A DNA stretch of 16,912 bases, taken from Candidatus Colwellbacteria bacterium RIFCSPLOWO2_02_FULL_44_20b (GTDB lineage Bacteria > Patescibacteriota > Minisyncoccia > UBA6257 > Colwellbacteraceae). This document shows, piece after piece, positions 1-5,437 of this stretch. Position 1 is the stretch's first letter, and each line of letters opens with the position of its first letter. Where the stretch lies: contig MHIZ01000027.1 in the NCBI GenBank assembly GCA_001817765.1, positions 17,451 to 34,362 of the forward strand, given 5' to 3'. A program made the translations under genes and the position numbers. Below the pieces are notes generated by a model. That model was not told the DNA's origin. It did not search any database and saw only the letters and a program-made list of their open reading frames with translations.

Positions 1-924
1 CGGATTTTCAAAATGAATCATATGCCCGGAAGTAATTCTCTTATATTGGGCATGCGGTGCCAATAAGTGCAATTGTTCTAAATCTTTATCATCCATCGCC
101 CCCACTAAGCCAAATTTCGGATGCCTAAACCAATTTGCTTGAAGCACCAGCAACGGACACTTAACTTTTACTAATGCTTCAGCATGACTAAATTCTTTAC
201 ATGCCCGACCGTTAACAAAAGCTCGTGTAAAATCTGGGTCGTATTCTGAGAAACTTTTTATCATCATGCGTGCCTCAGCCGGAAGTAGAGGTAGGTCTAC
301 TGGCTTACCGGGTTTAAGCCACTCATGAAAACGAACCATTATAGATATTATTCCTGTAAGCCAAACAGGAAATTGAATAACTTTTTGTTTGCCTTCAATT
401 GGTACTTCCATACCTTTTATAAAAGCGACAAGATTTCGACCTTGAGATGAACCAATTGTTTCAGTGCTAAGCTTAAAAATCCTGTATATAAAGCAATCAT
501 CCCGAAGCCGAGGCCATTCAGCGCTAAATACTGGTGTATCTTCCAAAATGACTCCTCGCACTTTATCCGGCACGTTAGCGGCAAGCCACAGCGCGATGAG
601 ACCACCAGACGAATTGCCAGAGATTATTGCTGGTCGTTGAATAATGTTTTCTAATAATTTTTTAAAATCCTTTCCCATGTTTGGAAAATTATAATTGCCT
701 GTTGTCCAGCTAGATTTTCCATGACCCCGAACATCAACGGCAAATACTTGAAAATCTTTTGATAACGGCACGAGTACCCGTTGATAACTTTCCAGAGAAA
801 GACCTTGAGCAGGAATCAAGACAAGCGGTAATCCATTATTTGGACCCACAAGATAGTGCAGTTTTACTTCTCCTGTATCAAAATATTTTTCCTCAAAACC
901 AACTTGTTCAATATCCTTATTCAT
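1..924 (-). CDS. alpha/beta hydrolase, 3' end off window
   Basis: The frame is open from the ATG at 924 to the left edge (308 codons), so the C-terminus is missing. It shows the alpha/beta-hydrolase fold layout: a DVRGHGKS segment at residues 64-71, the nucleophile elbow GNSSGG at 103-108 (Ser105), and near the edge SGHMIHFENP, whose first His (about 301) is the expected catalytic base. A cap-like insertion fills roughly residues 150-230. There is no signal peptide or membrane segment, so it is probably a soluble cytoplasmic esterase or hydrolase; the substrate cannot be read from sequence. The start lies 2 nt after the stop of the HTH gene, with GGAG about 17 nt upstream inside that gene, which suggests a two-gene operon with coupled translation and control by the HTH protein (inference). 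Confidence 0.85.
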   Translation of the reverse strand, partial: MNKDIEQVGFEEKYFDTGEVKLHYLVGPNNGLPLVLIPAQGLSLESYQRVLVPLSKDFQVFAVDVRGHGKSSWTTGNYNFPNMGKDFKKLLENIIQRPAIISGNSSGGLIALWLAANVPDKVRGVILEDTPVFSAEWPRLRDDCFIYRIFKLSTETIGSSQGRNLVAFIKGMEVPIEGKQKVIQFPVWLTGIISIMVRFHEWLKPGKPVDLPLLPAEARMMIKSFSEYDPDFTRAFVNGRACKEFSHAEALVKVKCPLLVLQANWFRHPKFGLVGAMDDKDLEQLHLLAPHAQYKRITSGHMIHFENP

Positions 925-926
925 AA

Positions 927-1133
927 TTACTTCAATAAATTCTCCATAGAAACACCAAGCGCTTTAGCGATTTTGGCAATCATCTGCACGCCCGGTTTCG
1001 TTACAAAATCGCCCTCGATCTTGGCGAGAGTGGAGTATTTTATACCCGTCTTTTTAGCAAGGTCGTCCTGCGTTATTCCTTGCTTTGCCCTTATCCTCTT
1101 TATGTTTTCACCTATTGTTGCCATAGTATCCAA
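927..1133 (-). CDS. XRE/Cro-type HTH regulator
   Basis: A 68-residue protein that is almost entirely one helix-turn-helix domain (about residues 9-63). The recognisable core is GITQDDLAKKTGIKYSTLAKIE followed by an amphipathic C-terminal helix ending near ALGVSMENLL, as in the P22 C2/Cro (HTH_3) family. The first ATG is at 1133; an internal ATG gives MATIGENI and is an equally plausible start. It acts as a small cytoplasmic DNA-binding regulator. A 7-bp inverted repeat with 7-bp spacer lies directly upstream across the likely -10 region, so autoregulation is likely. The gene ends 2 nt before the hydrolase start. Despite the two-gene layout, the second gene is not a recognised toxin family, so this is not called a toxin-antitoxin pair. 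Confidence 0.88.
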   Translation of the reverse strand: MDTMATIGENIKRIRAKQGITQDDLAKKTGIKYSTLAKIEGDFVTKPGVQMIAKIAKALGVSMENLLK

Positions 1134-1141
1134 ATTGTGAT

Positions 1142-1162
1142 AGTATAAAAATATGTTATACT
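1142..1162 (-). promoter_or_regulatory. promoter with operator-like inverted repeat
   Basis: AGTATAA (1142-1148) and TTATACT (1156-1162) are perfect inverted arms separated by 7 bases. On the minus strand the left arm supplies TATACT, a good -10 element, 8 nt before the ATG at 1133, so the mRNA would be leaderless or nearly so. No strong -35 is visible (CAGATA at 17-bp spacing). The overlap of a symmetric site with the -10 is the usual arrangement for repression by a dimeric XRE protein, here probably the adjacent gene product. Confidence 0.6.
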
Positions 1163-1257
1163 TTTATCTGTAAGATTATGATAACAAATTTATTGATTTT
1201 CTTCAAGAAAAGCCCACTTTTGGCCTTATTGAATTCAAAACGGTTTGAAATTTCCCC

Positions 1258-1293
1258 GAAAAACGGCTGGCGAGCCCGCATAGCGGGCAAGCC
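1258..1293 (-). terminator. terminator-like hairpin after tRNA-Ser(CGA)
   Basis: On the minus strand, GGCT-T-GCCCGC-TAT-GCGGGC-TCGCC-AGCC forms a nested hairpin (inner arms 1274-1279 and 1283-1288; outer arms 1265-1268 and 1290-1293) followed by G and five T. It sits 20 nt beyond the tRNA 3' end and would end the GIY-YIG/tRNA transcript. The inner perfect 6-bp stem with 3-nt loop also resembles the palindromes at 1671-1700, so it may be repeat-derived. Confidence 0.45.
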
Positions 1294-1312
1294 AATGACT
1301 TCATTTCCTAAC

Positions 1313-1402
1313 TGGCGGAGGGGGTGAGATTCGAACTCACGATGCCCTTTCGAGCATACCGCATTTCGAGTGCGGCGCTTTCGGCCACTCAGCCACCCCT
1401 CC
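1313..1402 (-). tRNA. tRNA-Ser(CGA)
   Basis: The acceptor stem GGAGGGG pairs with CCCCTCC. The anticodon arm is CCGCA-CTCGAAA-TGCGG with anticodon CGA, decoding UCG. A long variable arm is present, as expected for Ser. The T arm is GTGAG-TTCGAAT-CTCAC, discriminator G, and CCA is encoded (1313-1315). The gene starts 7 nt after the stop of the upstream GIY-YIG gene, so the two may be co-transcribed. Confidence 0.96.
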
Positions 1403-1409
1403 ATTTTGA

Positions 1410-1655
1410 CTAATCATTTTTGAAAAGCCATTTTATTCTTTCTCGTCCTTTATCGCCTTTCAAGAATAATTCTTCTCTACGAGCATTTCTTTTGTCGGTA
1501 AAGGCTTCGTAATATATCAACTTCCAAGGCCTGTCTAATTTCGTCGAGGGTGTTTTACCACTATTGTGTTCGTAGAATCGTTTTTGTAGATCAGCTGTAC
1601 TACCTTTATATACCTTGCTGGTTTTTTCACTTTTCAGAAGATAGACGTAATACAT
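1410..1655 (-). CDS. GIY-YIG domain protein (degenerate YIG)
   Basis: An 81-residue single-domain GIY-YIG protein of the short UPF0213/YhbQ-like group. It starts MYYVYLLKS; the YIG half reads VYKGST, so Ile is replaced by Lys (residues 16-18). Candidate catalytic residues are Arg26, His30 and Glu61/62 in ARREELFLK. The ATG at 1655 is preferred over an upstream in-frame ATG, because the extra 33 residues would be read through two palindromic repeats and have no family counterpart. Members are predicted metal-dependent nucleases, but the role of these stand-alone forms in CPR genomes is unknown. It lies 7 nt upstream of tRNA-Ser(CGA). Its 5' flank (GAAGTGG then CAAAAA) resembles that of the second GIY-YIG gene at 4253-4492. 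Confidence 0.88.
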   Translation of the reverse strand: MYYVYLLKSEKTSKVYKGSTADLQKRFYEHNSGKTPSTKLDRPWKLIYYEAFTDKRNARREELFLKGDKGRERIKWLFKND

Positions 1656-1670
1656 TTGTTTTTGACCACT

Positions 1671-1700
1671 TCCGCCTAAGGCGGACCAGCCTCGGGCTGG
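1671..1700. repeat. tandem short palindromes upstream of GIY-YIG gene
   Basis: Two perfect 15-nt palindromes abut: TCCGCC-TAA-GGCGGA (1671-1685) and CCAGCC-TCG-GGCTGG (1686-1700), each with 6-bp stems and 3-nt loops. They lie between the DUF4430 stop and the GIY-YIG start. A further GCCCGC-ATA-GCGGGC of the same geometry lies at 1274-1288. Similar short GC palindromes are common near tRNAs in Parcubacteria. Confidence 0.65.
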
Positions 1701-1740
1701 CAGCCACCTCTCCAGATACTCTCGAGTGTAGACCAGGCGA

Positions 1741-2196
1741 CTACTCTTTTTCAAATTTTACCTCAAGACTATCGCCTTCTTGGATAACGTATGTTTGTAT
1801 ATTTTCACCTTCTTTAATTCCGTTTATAGAATAACGCCAGATACTCTCGTTGCTGTTTTCGACTTTGCCGAGTGTCGTAATTATTACTTCTTGCCCTGTT
1901 GTGCCGCCACGTTCGTATTTTAAGGTAAGCTTATTTTGATTTGTGATAGTTTTTAAAAATTGAAGCGCGGTTGTATTTTCTGGAACATCGATACCAACAT
2001 GTTCTTGTATTTCACCATTTCCAAAATCAAAAAGCACCGAAGTTTTTATGTATTTTATCGGGGTTTCGGTTATCGGTAGTTCGGGTCTTTTAAGAGGCCA
2101 TTGCGGACGCCAGCCTTGAGATAGTAAAAGTCCGCTCGCGAGAAACGCGATGATAATTGAGACACCAAGCAGTATCAGCAGTTCTTTCCGATACAT
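1741..2196 (-). CDS. membrane-anchored DUF4430-domain protein
   Basis: 151 residues. Lys4 is followed by a hydrophobic segment at about 6-27 that acts as an uncleaved anchor (no lipobox Cys), then a Pro-rich linker (about 29-48) and an extracytoplasmic domain. The C-terminal part, with WRYSINGI at about 120-127, QTYVIQEGDSLEVKFE at the end, and an earlier TALQFLK segment, matches the DUF4430 beta-grasp fold related to the transcobalamin C-terminal domain. Such domains often bind ligands or mediate surface contacts; the ligand here is unknown. It is the last gene of a three-gene operon, starting 2 nt after the stop of the pseudopilin-like gene, so it probably belongs with that envelope module. 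Confidence 0.8.
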   Translation of the reverse strand: MYRKELLILLGVSIIIAFLASGLLLSQGWRPQWPLKRPELPITETPIKYIKTSVLFDFGNGEIQEHVGIDVPENTTALQFLKTITNQNKLTLKYERGGTTGQEVIITTLGKVENSNESIWRYSINGIKEGENIQTYVIQEGDSLEVKFEKE

Positions 2197-2198
2197 TA

Positions 2199-2645
2199 TT
2201 AATAGATCGGGACTGGTTTTCCTGTTCGTATGAATGGGTAAAGTTCCTCGCTCATAAGACGTTCAAAACATACATATCCGGCTTTGTGGTCCCAATTTTC
2301 ATTTTGAGGGATATAAAGTCCTTGAGTACTTAACTTTTTTGTTGTGAACGTAGCGCAGAGTTTAAAGGTTTTTTCTCCTGTTACTTCATACTCGTACGGT
2401 TCACCCGTGACTGGATCCGGAGGCATCTTTCCCTGTGCCGTGAGTTCCTCAATTGTTTTTGGCAACTTCTCGTTGTTTTGCCAGTAACTAACAACTTGCC
2501 ACTGCAACGTTTGGAGTGTATTTATTCTTTGCTCGTCGATTTTTTTTAGACGAACTTCTCCCGGCGAACCAGCGGCAATTACACCGACAATAAGAGCGGC
2601 AAGGACAATTCCTATAATTATCCAAACGAGATATTTTGTATTCAT
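2199..2645 (-). CDS. pseudopilin-like (GspG/type IV pilin-like) membrane protein
   Basis: 148 residues with a hydrophobic N-terminal helix at about 5-26, then DEQRINTLQTLQWQVVSYW followed by LPKTIEEL, PPDPVTGEPYEYEV and FKLCATF. This DxxR-LxxLQ-xxYW / LP / DP-TG-PYxY order is the C-terminal pattern of major pseudopilin-type proteins in CPR genomes. There is no clear prepilin peptidase site (Gly-Phe-x-x-x-Glu) before the helix, so it may stay as an anchored protein rather than being assembled into a pilus. Its ATG overlaps the last base of the DUF5671 stop codon (TAATG), which indicates translational coupling. Role: envelope or surface structure, inferred. Confidence 0.72.
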   Translation of the reverse strand: MNTKYLVWIIIGIVLAALIVGVIAAGSPGEVRLKKIDEQRINTLQTLQWQVVSYWQNNEKLPKTIEELTAQGKMPPDPVTGEPYEYEVTGEKTFKLCATFTTKKLSTQGLYIPQNENWDHKAGYVCFERLMSEELYPFIRTGKPVPIY

Positions 2646-3151
2646 TACTCGTTTTTGTTCTTTTTTAGATCGCGAAGATGATACCAGAAGATACTGCCGG
2701 CGACAAAAATAACTGAGGCTACTTTAATGCCGAATCGTACTGTCAATTCTCCTTCGAGAAGGTCGTTAATGACTTTCACCAGAAAGCCCATAATCACGAT
2801 GGCGGCGGCAAAGAGGGTAAAGTAGATGAGCCACTTTCTGATACGGAGATTTCGTTTGTCTGGATTAGTCGTGTAGATTTTATTCAAAAACCATGACGTC
2901 AAAATATAAACCGGGAAAAAGACGACAAGGAAAGAAATTCCCGTTCTCAAAGTCTTTTGATACATTTCAGCGCTTCCGTAGTAGAAATCGTTTGCCGCGA
3001 TATCTGGGACGTAGAGATTTACTAACTGGAAAATAATAGTTAAGAAACTAATCGCGCTCGCGTAAAGCGTAACCATCCCGAGAAGATGAAGAAACACGTC
3101 ACGGGGTGATGCCTTGACTGGCATCTGTTTTTCTATTTGTTGTTCGTTCAT
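2645..3151 (-). CDS. DUF5671 family membrane protein
   Basis: 168 residues with four predicted transmembrane segments (about 20-46, 70-92, 106-128, 141-158), a short charged N-terminus containing SPRDVFLHLLGMVTLYASA, and a charged C-terminal tail. The SPRDVFxxLL start and the TM pattern match DUF5671, a family frequent in CPR bacteria with no assigned function. First gene of the DUF5671 / pseudopilin-like / DUF4430 operon. The promoter TTGTAA-17-TAAAAT sits 6 nt before the ATG, so transcription should begin at or next to the start codon. Confidence 0.8.
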   Translation of the reverse strand: MNEQQIEKQMPVKASPRDVFLHLLGMVTLYASAISFLTIIFQLVNLYVPDIAANDFYYGSAEMYQKTLRTGISFLVVFFPVYILTSWFLNKIYTTNPDKRNLRIRKWLIYFTLFAAAIVIMGFLVKVINDLLEGELTVRFGIKVASVIFVAGSIFWYHLRDLKKNKNE

Positions 3152-3157
3152 ATGAGT

Positions 3158-3186
3158 ATTTTACCGCGTGAGCTTCTTTCTTACAA
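3158..3186 (-). promoter_or_regulatory. promoter of the DUF5671 operon (leaderless)
   Basis: Minus-strand -35 TTGTAA (3181-3186), 17-bp spacer, -10 TAAAAT (3158-3163), then 6 nt to the ATG at 3151. This spacing puts the transcription start at about the A of the ATG; no Shine-Dalgarno sequence could fit. Confidence 0.65.
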
Positions 3187-3240
3187 ACATAACTTTATTC
3201 CCCTTTTGCCCGTTTTACTCTTAAGGGAATCTGAGAGAAA

Positions 3241-3336
3241 TAAAAAGCCTGAGTACGGTCGCCGAGCCGGGGGAAACATCCTGCCGTAAAACGGCAAGAA
3301 TCAGCTCAGCGTCCGTACTCAGGCCTTTCCGAACGC
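3241..3336 (-). ncRNA. free-standing structured small RNA with intrinsic terminator
   Basis: The minus-strand transcript would be about 95 nt and fold as a rod: a 12-bp outer stem (3313-3324 with 3247-3258), one A/A mismatch, an 8-bp stem (3304-3311 with 3260-3267), an asymmetric internal loop (about 2 versus 10 nt, the long side C-rich), and an apical hairpin of about 9 bp (3292-3301 with 3278-3286) with a UUUUA loop. Two pairs are G-U on the minus strand but C/A mismatches on the plus strand, so the minus strand is the RNA. The outer stem is followed by TTTTTATTT. A TTGACA promoter lies just upstream, and the DUF5671 operon has its own promoter downstream, so this is an independent gene and not a leader. 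No match to SRP, 6S, tmRNA, RNase P or a common riboswitch could be recognised. Confidence 0.7.
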
Positions 3337-3342
3337 GATTTA

Positions 3343-3372
3343 GCTATACCAACTAATCTCCCCCTCTGTCAA
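3343..3372 (-). promoter_or_regulatory. promoter of the 3241-3336 small RNA
   Basis: Minus-strand -35 is a perfect TTGACA (3367-3372), spacer 18, -10 TATAGC (3343-3348; four of six consensus positions). The expected start is about 3336, a few bases before the first stem of the small RNA. Confidence 0.65.
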
Positions 3373-3402
3373 TACTTCCGGAAATTCGGTTCCGGAATAA
3401 AG

Positions 3403-3422
3403 AAAAACCGCCTCATAGGCGG
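3403..3422 (-). terminator. intrinsic terminator of the YhhQ-family gene
   Basis: On the minus strand CCGCC-TATGA-GGCGG (3408-3422) is followed directly by five T (3407-3403), about 40 nt after the stop codon of the transporter gene. A T-rich run on the other side means it could also act in the plus direction. Confidence 0.8.
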
Positions 3423-3461
3423 CCTTTCCTTTTTACGTTGATGTTCCGGATACTTTATTTC

Positions 3462-4118
3462 CTATTGGGAAACCTTCTCTTCTTCCTTTTCCCTTAGTAA
3501 TTTCAAACCAAGATAGGAAAGCGGTGTATAGAGGGCGCCCATTGCCACTTTATAGAGCCACCAGGAAATGATGATGCTTATTAATGTGGAGGTTTCGTAG
3601 ACGCCCGCGAAGGCAACGACCATAAAGATTACCGTATCGAGGAATTGCGACCAAAGATTTGAAAGAATTGAACGAAGCCAGAAAAGTTTTGTTCCTAATT
3701 TCGCACGGAAAAAGAAGAAGGCGAATACGTCTTGGAATTCGGCAATGAGAAACGCGACGAGCGAAGCCACGGCGATTCTTGCTGAGATTCCGAATACTTG
3801 ATTATATCCAACACGAACCCATTCGCCATCCGCTGACCAGGGCATTGCGAGTGAAATAAGTGAATAGCTGATAAAGAGGGCTGTGCTTATGAAACCGGCG
3901 AGAACAAAGAATTTCGCGACGCGTTTTCCGTATAGTTCGCCAATTACATCAGTCATTAAGAAAACGATGGGAAACGAGAAAACCGCGACTGAAAGATGGG
4001 AGCCGAAGATAAAGGGCATAATTTTCAGCCCAAGCGTATTCGCGGCAAAGAGCGAAGTTAGGTAAATTGCGAGCGCTATCAGGAGCTTTTTGAAGGCACG
4101 GTCAGAGAGTTGAAACAT
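3462..4118 (-). CDS. yhhQ: queuosine precursor transporter, YhhQ/VUT family
   Basis: 218 residues with about six membrane helices. Family signatures are FPIVFLMTDVIGELYGKR at about 49-66, AEFQDVFAFFFFR at about 125-137 and LWSQFLDTVIFM at about 154-165, which are diagnostic for the YhhQ/VUT family. The family imports queuosine precursors (preQ0/preQ1) across the inner membrane for tRNA modification. Length fits the family. It is monocistronic, with its own terminator downstream. A weak TATTCT -10 lies 8 nt before the ATG with TTGAAG 19 bp further upstream. No queuosine biosynthesis gene is in the window, which agrees with salvage in a reduced genome (inference). Confidence 0.9.
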   Translation of the reverse strand: MFQLSDRAFKKLLIALAIYLTSLFAANTLGLKIMPFIFGSHLSVAVFSFPIVFLMTDVIGELYGKRVAKFFVLAGFISTALFISYSLISLAMPWSADGEWVRVGYNQVFGISARIAVASLVAFLIAEFQDVFAFFFFRAKLGTKLFWLRSILSNLWSQFLDTVIFMVVAFAGVYETSTLISIIISWWLYKVAMGALYTPLSYLGLKLLREKEEEKVSQ

Positions 4119-4135
4119 AATTTTGTAGAATAGTT

Positions 4136-4165
4136 AGTTTTTCTAATTGAACTTCAAGAAAAACT
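4136..4165. repeat. inverted repeat upstream of yhhQ
   Basis: AGTTTTTCT (4136-4144) and AGAAAAACT (4157-4165) are perfect 9-bp inverted arms with a 12-nt centre that contains the smaller palindrome TTGAACTTCAA. It overlaps the region where the -35 of yhhQ would lie. It could be an operator or a leader hairpin; nothing identifies the binding factor. Confidence 0.45.
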
Positions 4166-4252
4166 TTCTATCCCGTGAAACTAGACCAGGTTTTTATTTG
4201 ATGATTGTGGAGCATGGGGTTGAGAATGATTTAAGGTTAGATTCTTCTAGTT

Positions 4253-4492
4253 TTATACAAGACGTTTCTTTGTGAATGCGTATCCTGAACTTGATTTTAG
4301 ATATTGTTCGAATTTATACGCTTTCTGTTTCTCGATGAAGACGCAATACCATTTTAGCGCATATGGTCGTTTCGTACTTGAATACCGTGCGCTTCCGGAA
4401 TTGTGTTCTTGTATCCTCCTTCTTAGGTCGGTAGTCATACCAATGTAACGGCTCCTATCTTTTTTACTTTGCAGAATGTAAACGTAATACAT
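4253..4492 (-). CDS. GIY-YIG domain protein
   Basis: 79 residues, essentially one GIY-YIG nuclease domain. It starts MYYVYILQS; RYIGMTTDL at 15-23 supplies the YIG half, Arg26 and His30 follow in RRRIQEHNSG, and Glu62 in KFEQYLK is the expected metal-binding Glu. It is a paralogue of the gene at 1410-1655 (same start, same EHNSG block), but with an intact YIG. Its ATG is preceded by a palindrome carrying GAAGTGGGACAAAAA, closely similar to the 5' flank of the other copy. It lies downstream of tRNA-Ala(UGC). Single-domain members are assumed to be DNA endonucleases; whether this one is mobile, a repair enzyme or domesticated is not known. Confidence 0.9.
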   Translation of the reverse strand: MYYVYILQSKKDRSRYIGMTTDLRRRIQEHNSGSARYSSTKRPYALKWYCVFIEKQKAYKFEQYLKSSSGYAFTKKRLV

Positions 4493-4502
4493 ATAACTTT
4501 TT

Positions 4503-4530
4503 GTCCCACTTCGCTAAAGCTACGCGGGAC
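4503..4530. repeat. imperfect palindrome upstream of GIY-YIG gene
   Basis: GTCCC (4503-4507) and GGGAC (4526-4530) flank a GCT/AGC core. On the minus strand it contains AGCGAAGTGG (4506-4515), the same 10-mer found in plus orientation at 4614-4623 next to tRNA-Ala(UGC). It lies 10 nt before the GIY-YIG start codon. Confidence 0.5.
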
Positions 4531-4592
4531 ACCACTTCTTTTTATTATTTAAAATTTAACTTAATACCTTAAACTAGTGCTTGCACCGCGAA

Positions 4593-4616
4593 GCTCCGTA
4601 GGTGAAACCTAGGAGC
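4593..4616. repeat. hairpin immediately 3' of tRNA-Ala(UGC)
   Basis: GCTCC-g-TAGGT-GAA-ACCTA-GGAGC forms a 10-bp stem with one bulged base, starting 4 nt beyond the tRNA CCA. No T tract follows in the minus direction, so it is better read as a tRNA-linked palindromic repeat, or a 3'-end processing or folding element, than as a terminator. Confidence 0.5.
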
Positions 4617-4620
4617 GAAG

Positions 4621-4694
4621 TGGTGGACCTAGGCAGAATCGAACTGCCGCTCCCACATTGCAAATGTGGTGTTCTACCACTGAACTATAGGCCC
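4621..4694 (-). tRNA. tRNA-Ala(UGC)
   Basis: The acceptor stem GGGCCTA/TAGGTCC contains the G3-U70 alanine identity pair. The D arm is GTTC/GAAC, the anticodon arm CCACA-TTTGCAA-TGTGG (anticodon UGC), the T arm GGCAG-TTCGATT-CTGCC, the discriminator A, and CCA is encoded (4621-4623). Confidence 0.96.
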
Positions 4695-4773
4695 CTCACC
4701 TAGCCTTATGATTGTGAAGCTGTGAGCCCTTTGTTTATCGAGCTTACCAGTTTTTAGAGACGGCTTCAACAAT

Positions 4774-4797
4774 AAAGAGCCTCCGGAGAGGCTCTTT
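4774..4797. terminator. bidirectional intrinsic terminator
   Basis: AAAGAGCCTC (4774-4783), loop CGGA, GAGGCTCTTT (4788-4797): a perfect 10-bp stem with T-rich ends on both strands. On the minus strand it follows the hypothetical ORF at 4822-5181 and precedes tRNA-Ala(UGC), isolating the tRNA from upstream transcription. Confidence 0.75.
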
Positions 4798-4821
4798 AGT
4801 CATTCAATTAATACAAAACAG

Positions 4822-5181
4822 CTACGCGGTTGCGGTATTCGGCCATAACAGGCACGGGTTGTACCTTTTTCGTTTTACCACCACATGTGGACGGTCAACG
4901 AACTGGAGAAAGACGTCGTTCGAGTTATTTCTTTCTCCAACAATCCATGCTTTCACCGTTCCGTGATTCTTTGTCTTGTACGAGACCGTCGGTCTTTCCG
5001 GAATTGATGTCGTTCCAAACAACCACTTTTTGAACTTGAACCAAATGCTTTCCAGCCAAACGAATAAGGGGCGTTGCTCGAAAGGATTTTGCATACAAAG
5101 AGCGTTACTAATAAGTACTGGTTCTAACTTATCTATTAATTTGTACAAAGAACGACCTTTTGGGAATTTACAGAGTAACAT
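4822..5181 (-). CDS. hypothetical basic protein (doubtful)
   Basis: A 119-codon open frame on the minus strand, not recognised. The second half (GTVKAWIVGERNNSNDVFLQ followed by a PHVVVKRKRYNP segment) has the alternating hydrophobic/charged look of a small beta-rich protein; the first half is less protein-like. No Shine-Dalgarno sequence precedes the ATG at 5181 or the internal ATG at 5094 (MQNPFEQ), so the true start is open. A terminator follows 25 nt after the stop, and the structured region at 5227-5396 with its minus-strand promoter lies upstream, so it could be read from there. The plus-strand frames over the same bases look less like protein. Confidence 0.4.
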   Translation of the reverse strand: MLLCKFPKGRSLYKLIDKLEPVLISNALCMQNPFEQRPLFVWLESIWFKFKKWLFGTTSIPERPTVSYKTKNHGTVKAWIVGERNNSNDVFLQFVDRPHVVVKRKRYNPCLLWPNTATA

Positions 5182-5226
5182 AAATAACTTGTCCAGTCAA
5201 ATTCACTTTCATTTGAAGAACACAAA

Positions 5227-5396
5227 GCCCTTCTCGATAGAGGAGGGCGATGCAAAATTACATAGGTGTGAAATTAAGGTTAATTTCCACTGACCTTTTC
5301 TAAGGAACTTGGTGCCCGAAGGGGGCATCCATACTGAATCACTGTACGGCTTATGGCTTACCCGACAGTGCTGCAAAAGCATTCCCCGCTTCGAGC
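5227..5396. other. structured intergenic region, possible ncRNA
   Basis: A run of hairpins without coding content: GCCCTTCTC/GAGGAGGGC (5227-5248), GAAATTAA/TTAATTTC (about 5270-5287), CCTT/AAGG (about 5294-5305), GGTGCCC/GGGCATC (5311-5329), CACTGT-CGG/CCG-ACAGTG (about 5340-5370), TGCT/AGCA, and TTCC-GC/GC-GGAA (about 5381-5401). Wobble pairs disagree on the strand: two stems favour plus RNA and one favours minus. A strong minus-strand promoter lies at the right end. It does not match RNase P, tmRNA, SRP, 5S or a riboswitch that I can recognise; 6S could not be excluded. If the ORF at 4822-5181 is not real, the gene-free stretch extends from 4695 to 5437. Confidence 0.4.
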
Positions 5397-5403
5397 AGGA
5401 ACT

Positions 5404-5433
5404 TATATATCATATCCCCGTTTTCTCAGTCAA
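5404..5433 (-). promoter_or_regulatory. extended -10 promoter just after murB
   Basis: On the minus strand: -35 TTGACT (5428-5433), then TGA directly before TATATA (5404-5409), 18-bp spacing, giving an extended -10. It starts 5 nt after the murB stop codon and faces away from murB, into the structured region. Confidence 0.6.
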
Positions 5434-5437
5434 GTGC

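Noticed and set aside
927..1133. Toxin-antitoxin pair with the adjacent gene
   Set aside because: The partner is an alpha/beta hydrolase of ordinary length, not a recognised toxin.
1156..1404. 82-codon minus frame starting MEGWLSGRKRRTRN
   Set aside because: It is the translation of tRNA-Ser(CGA) and its 3' flank, not a protein gene.
1656..1754. N-terminal extension of GIY-YIG 1
   Set aside because: The extra 33 codons are read through palindromic repeats; the family begins at MYYVY.
3241..3336. SRP RNA identity for the small RNA
   Set aside because: It lacks the GGAA-type tetraloop and the conserved symmetric/asymmetric loops of SRP domain IV.
4119..4180. preQ1 riboswitch upstream of the queuosine-precursor transporter
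   Set aside because: An inverted repeat and an AAAAACTAA tract are present, but the expected pseudoknot layout of a preQ1-I aptamer cannot be drawn.
5227..5396. RNase P, tmRNA, SRP or cobalamin riboswitch identity for the structured region
   Set aside because: None of the universally conserved boxes (GAGGAAAGUCC, the GGUUCGAC-type arm, the SRP domain IV core, the full B12 box) could be found.
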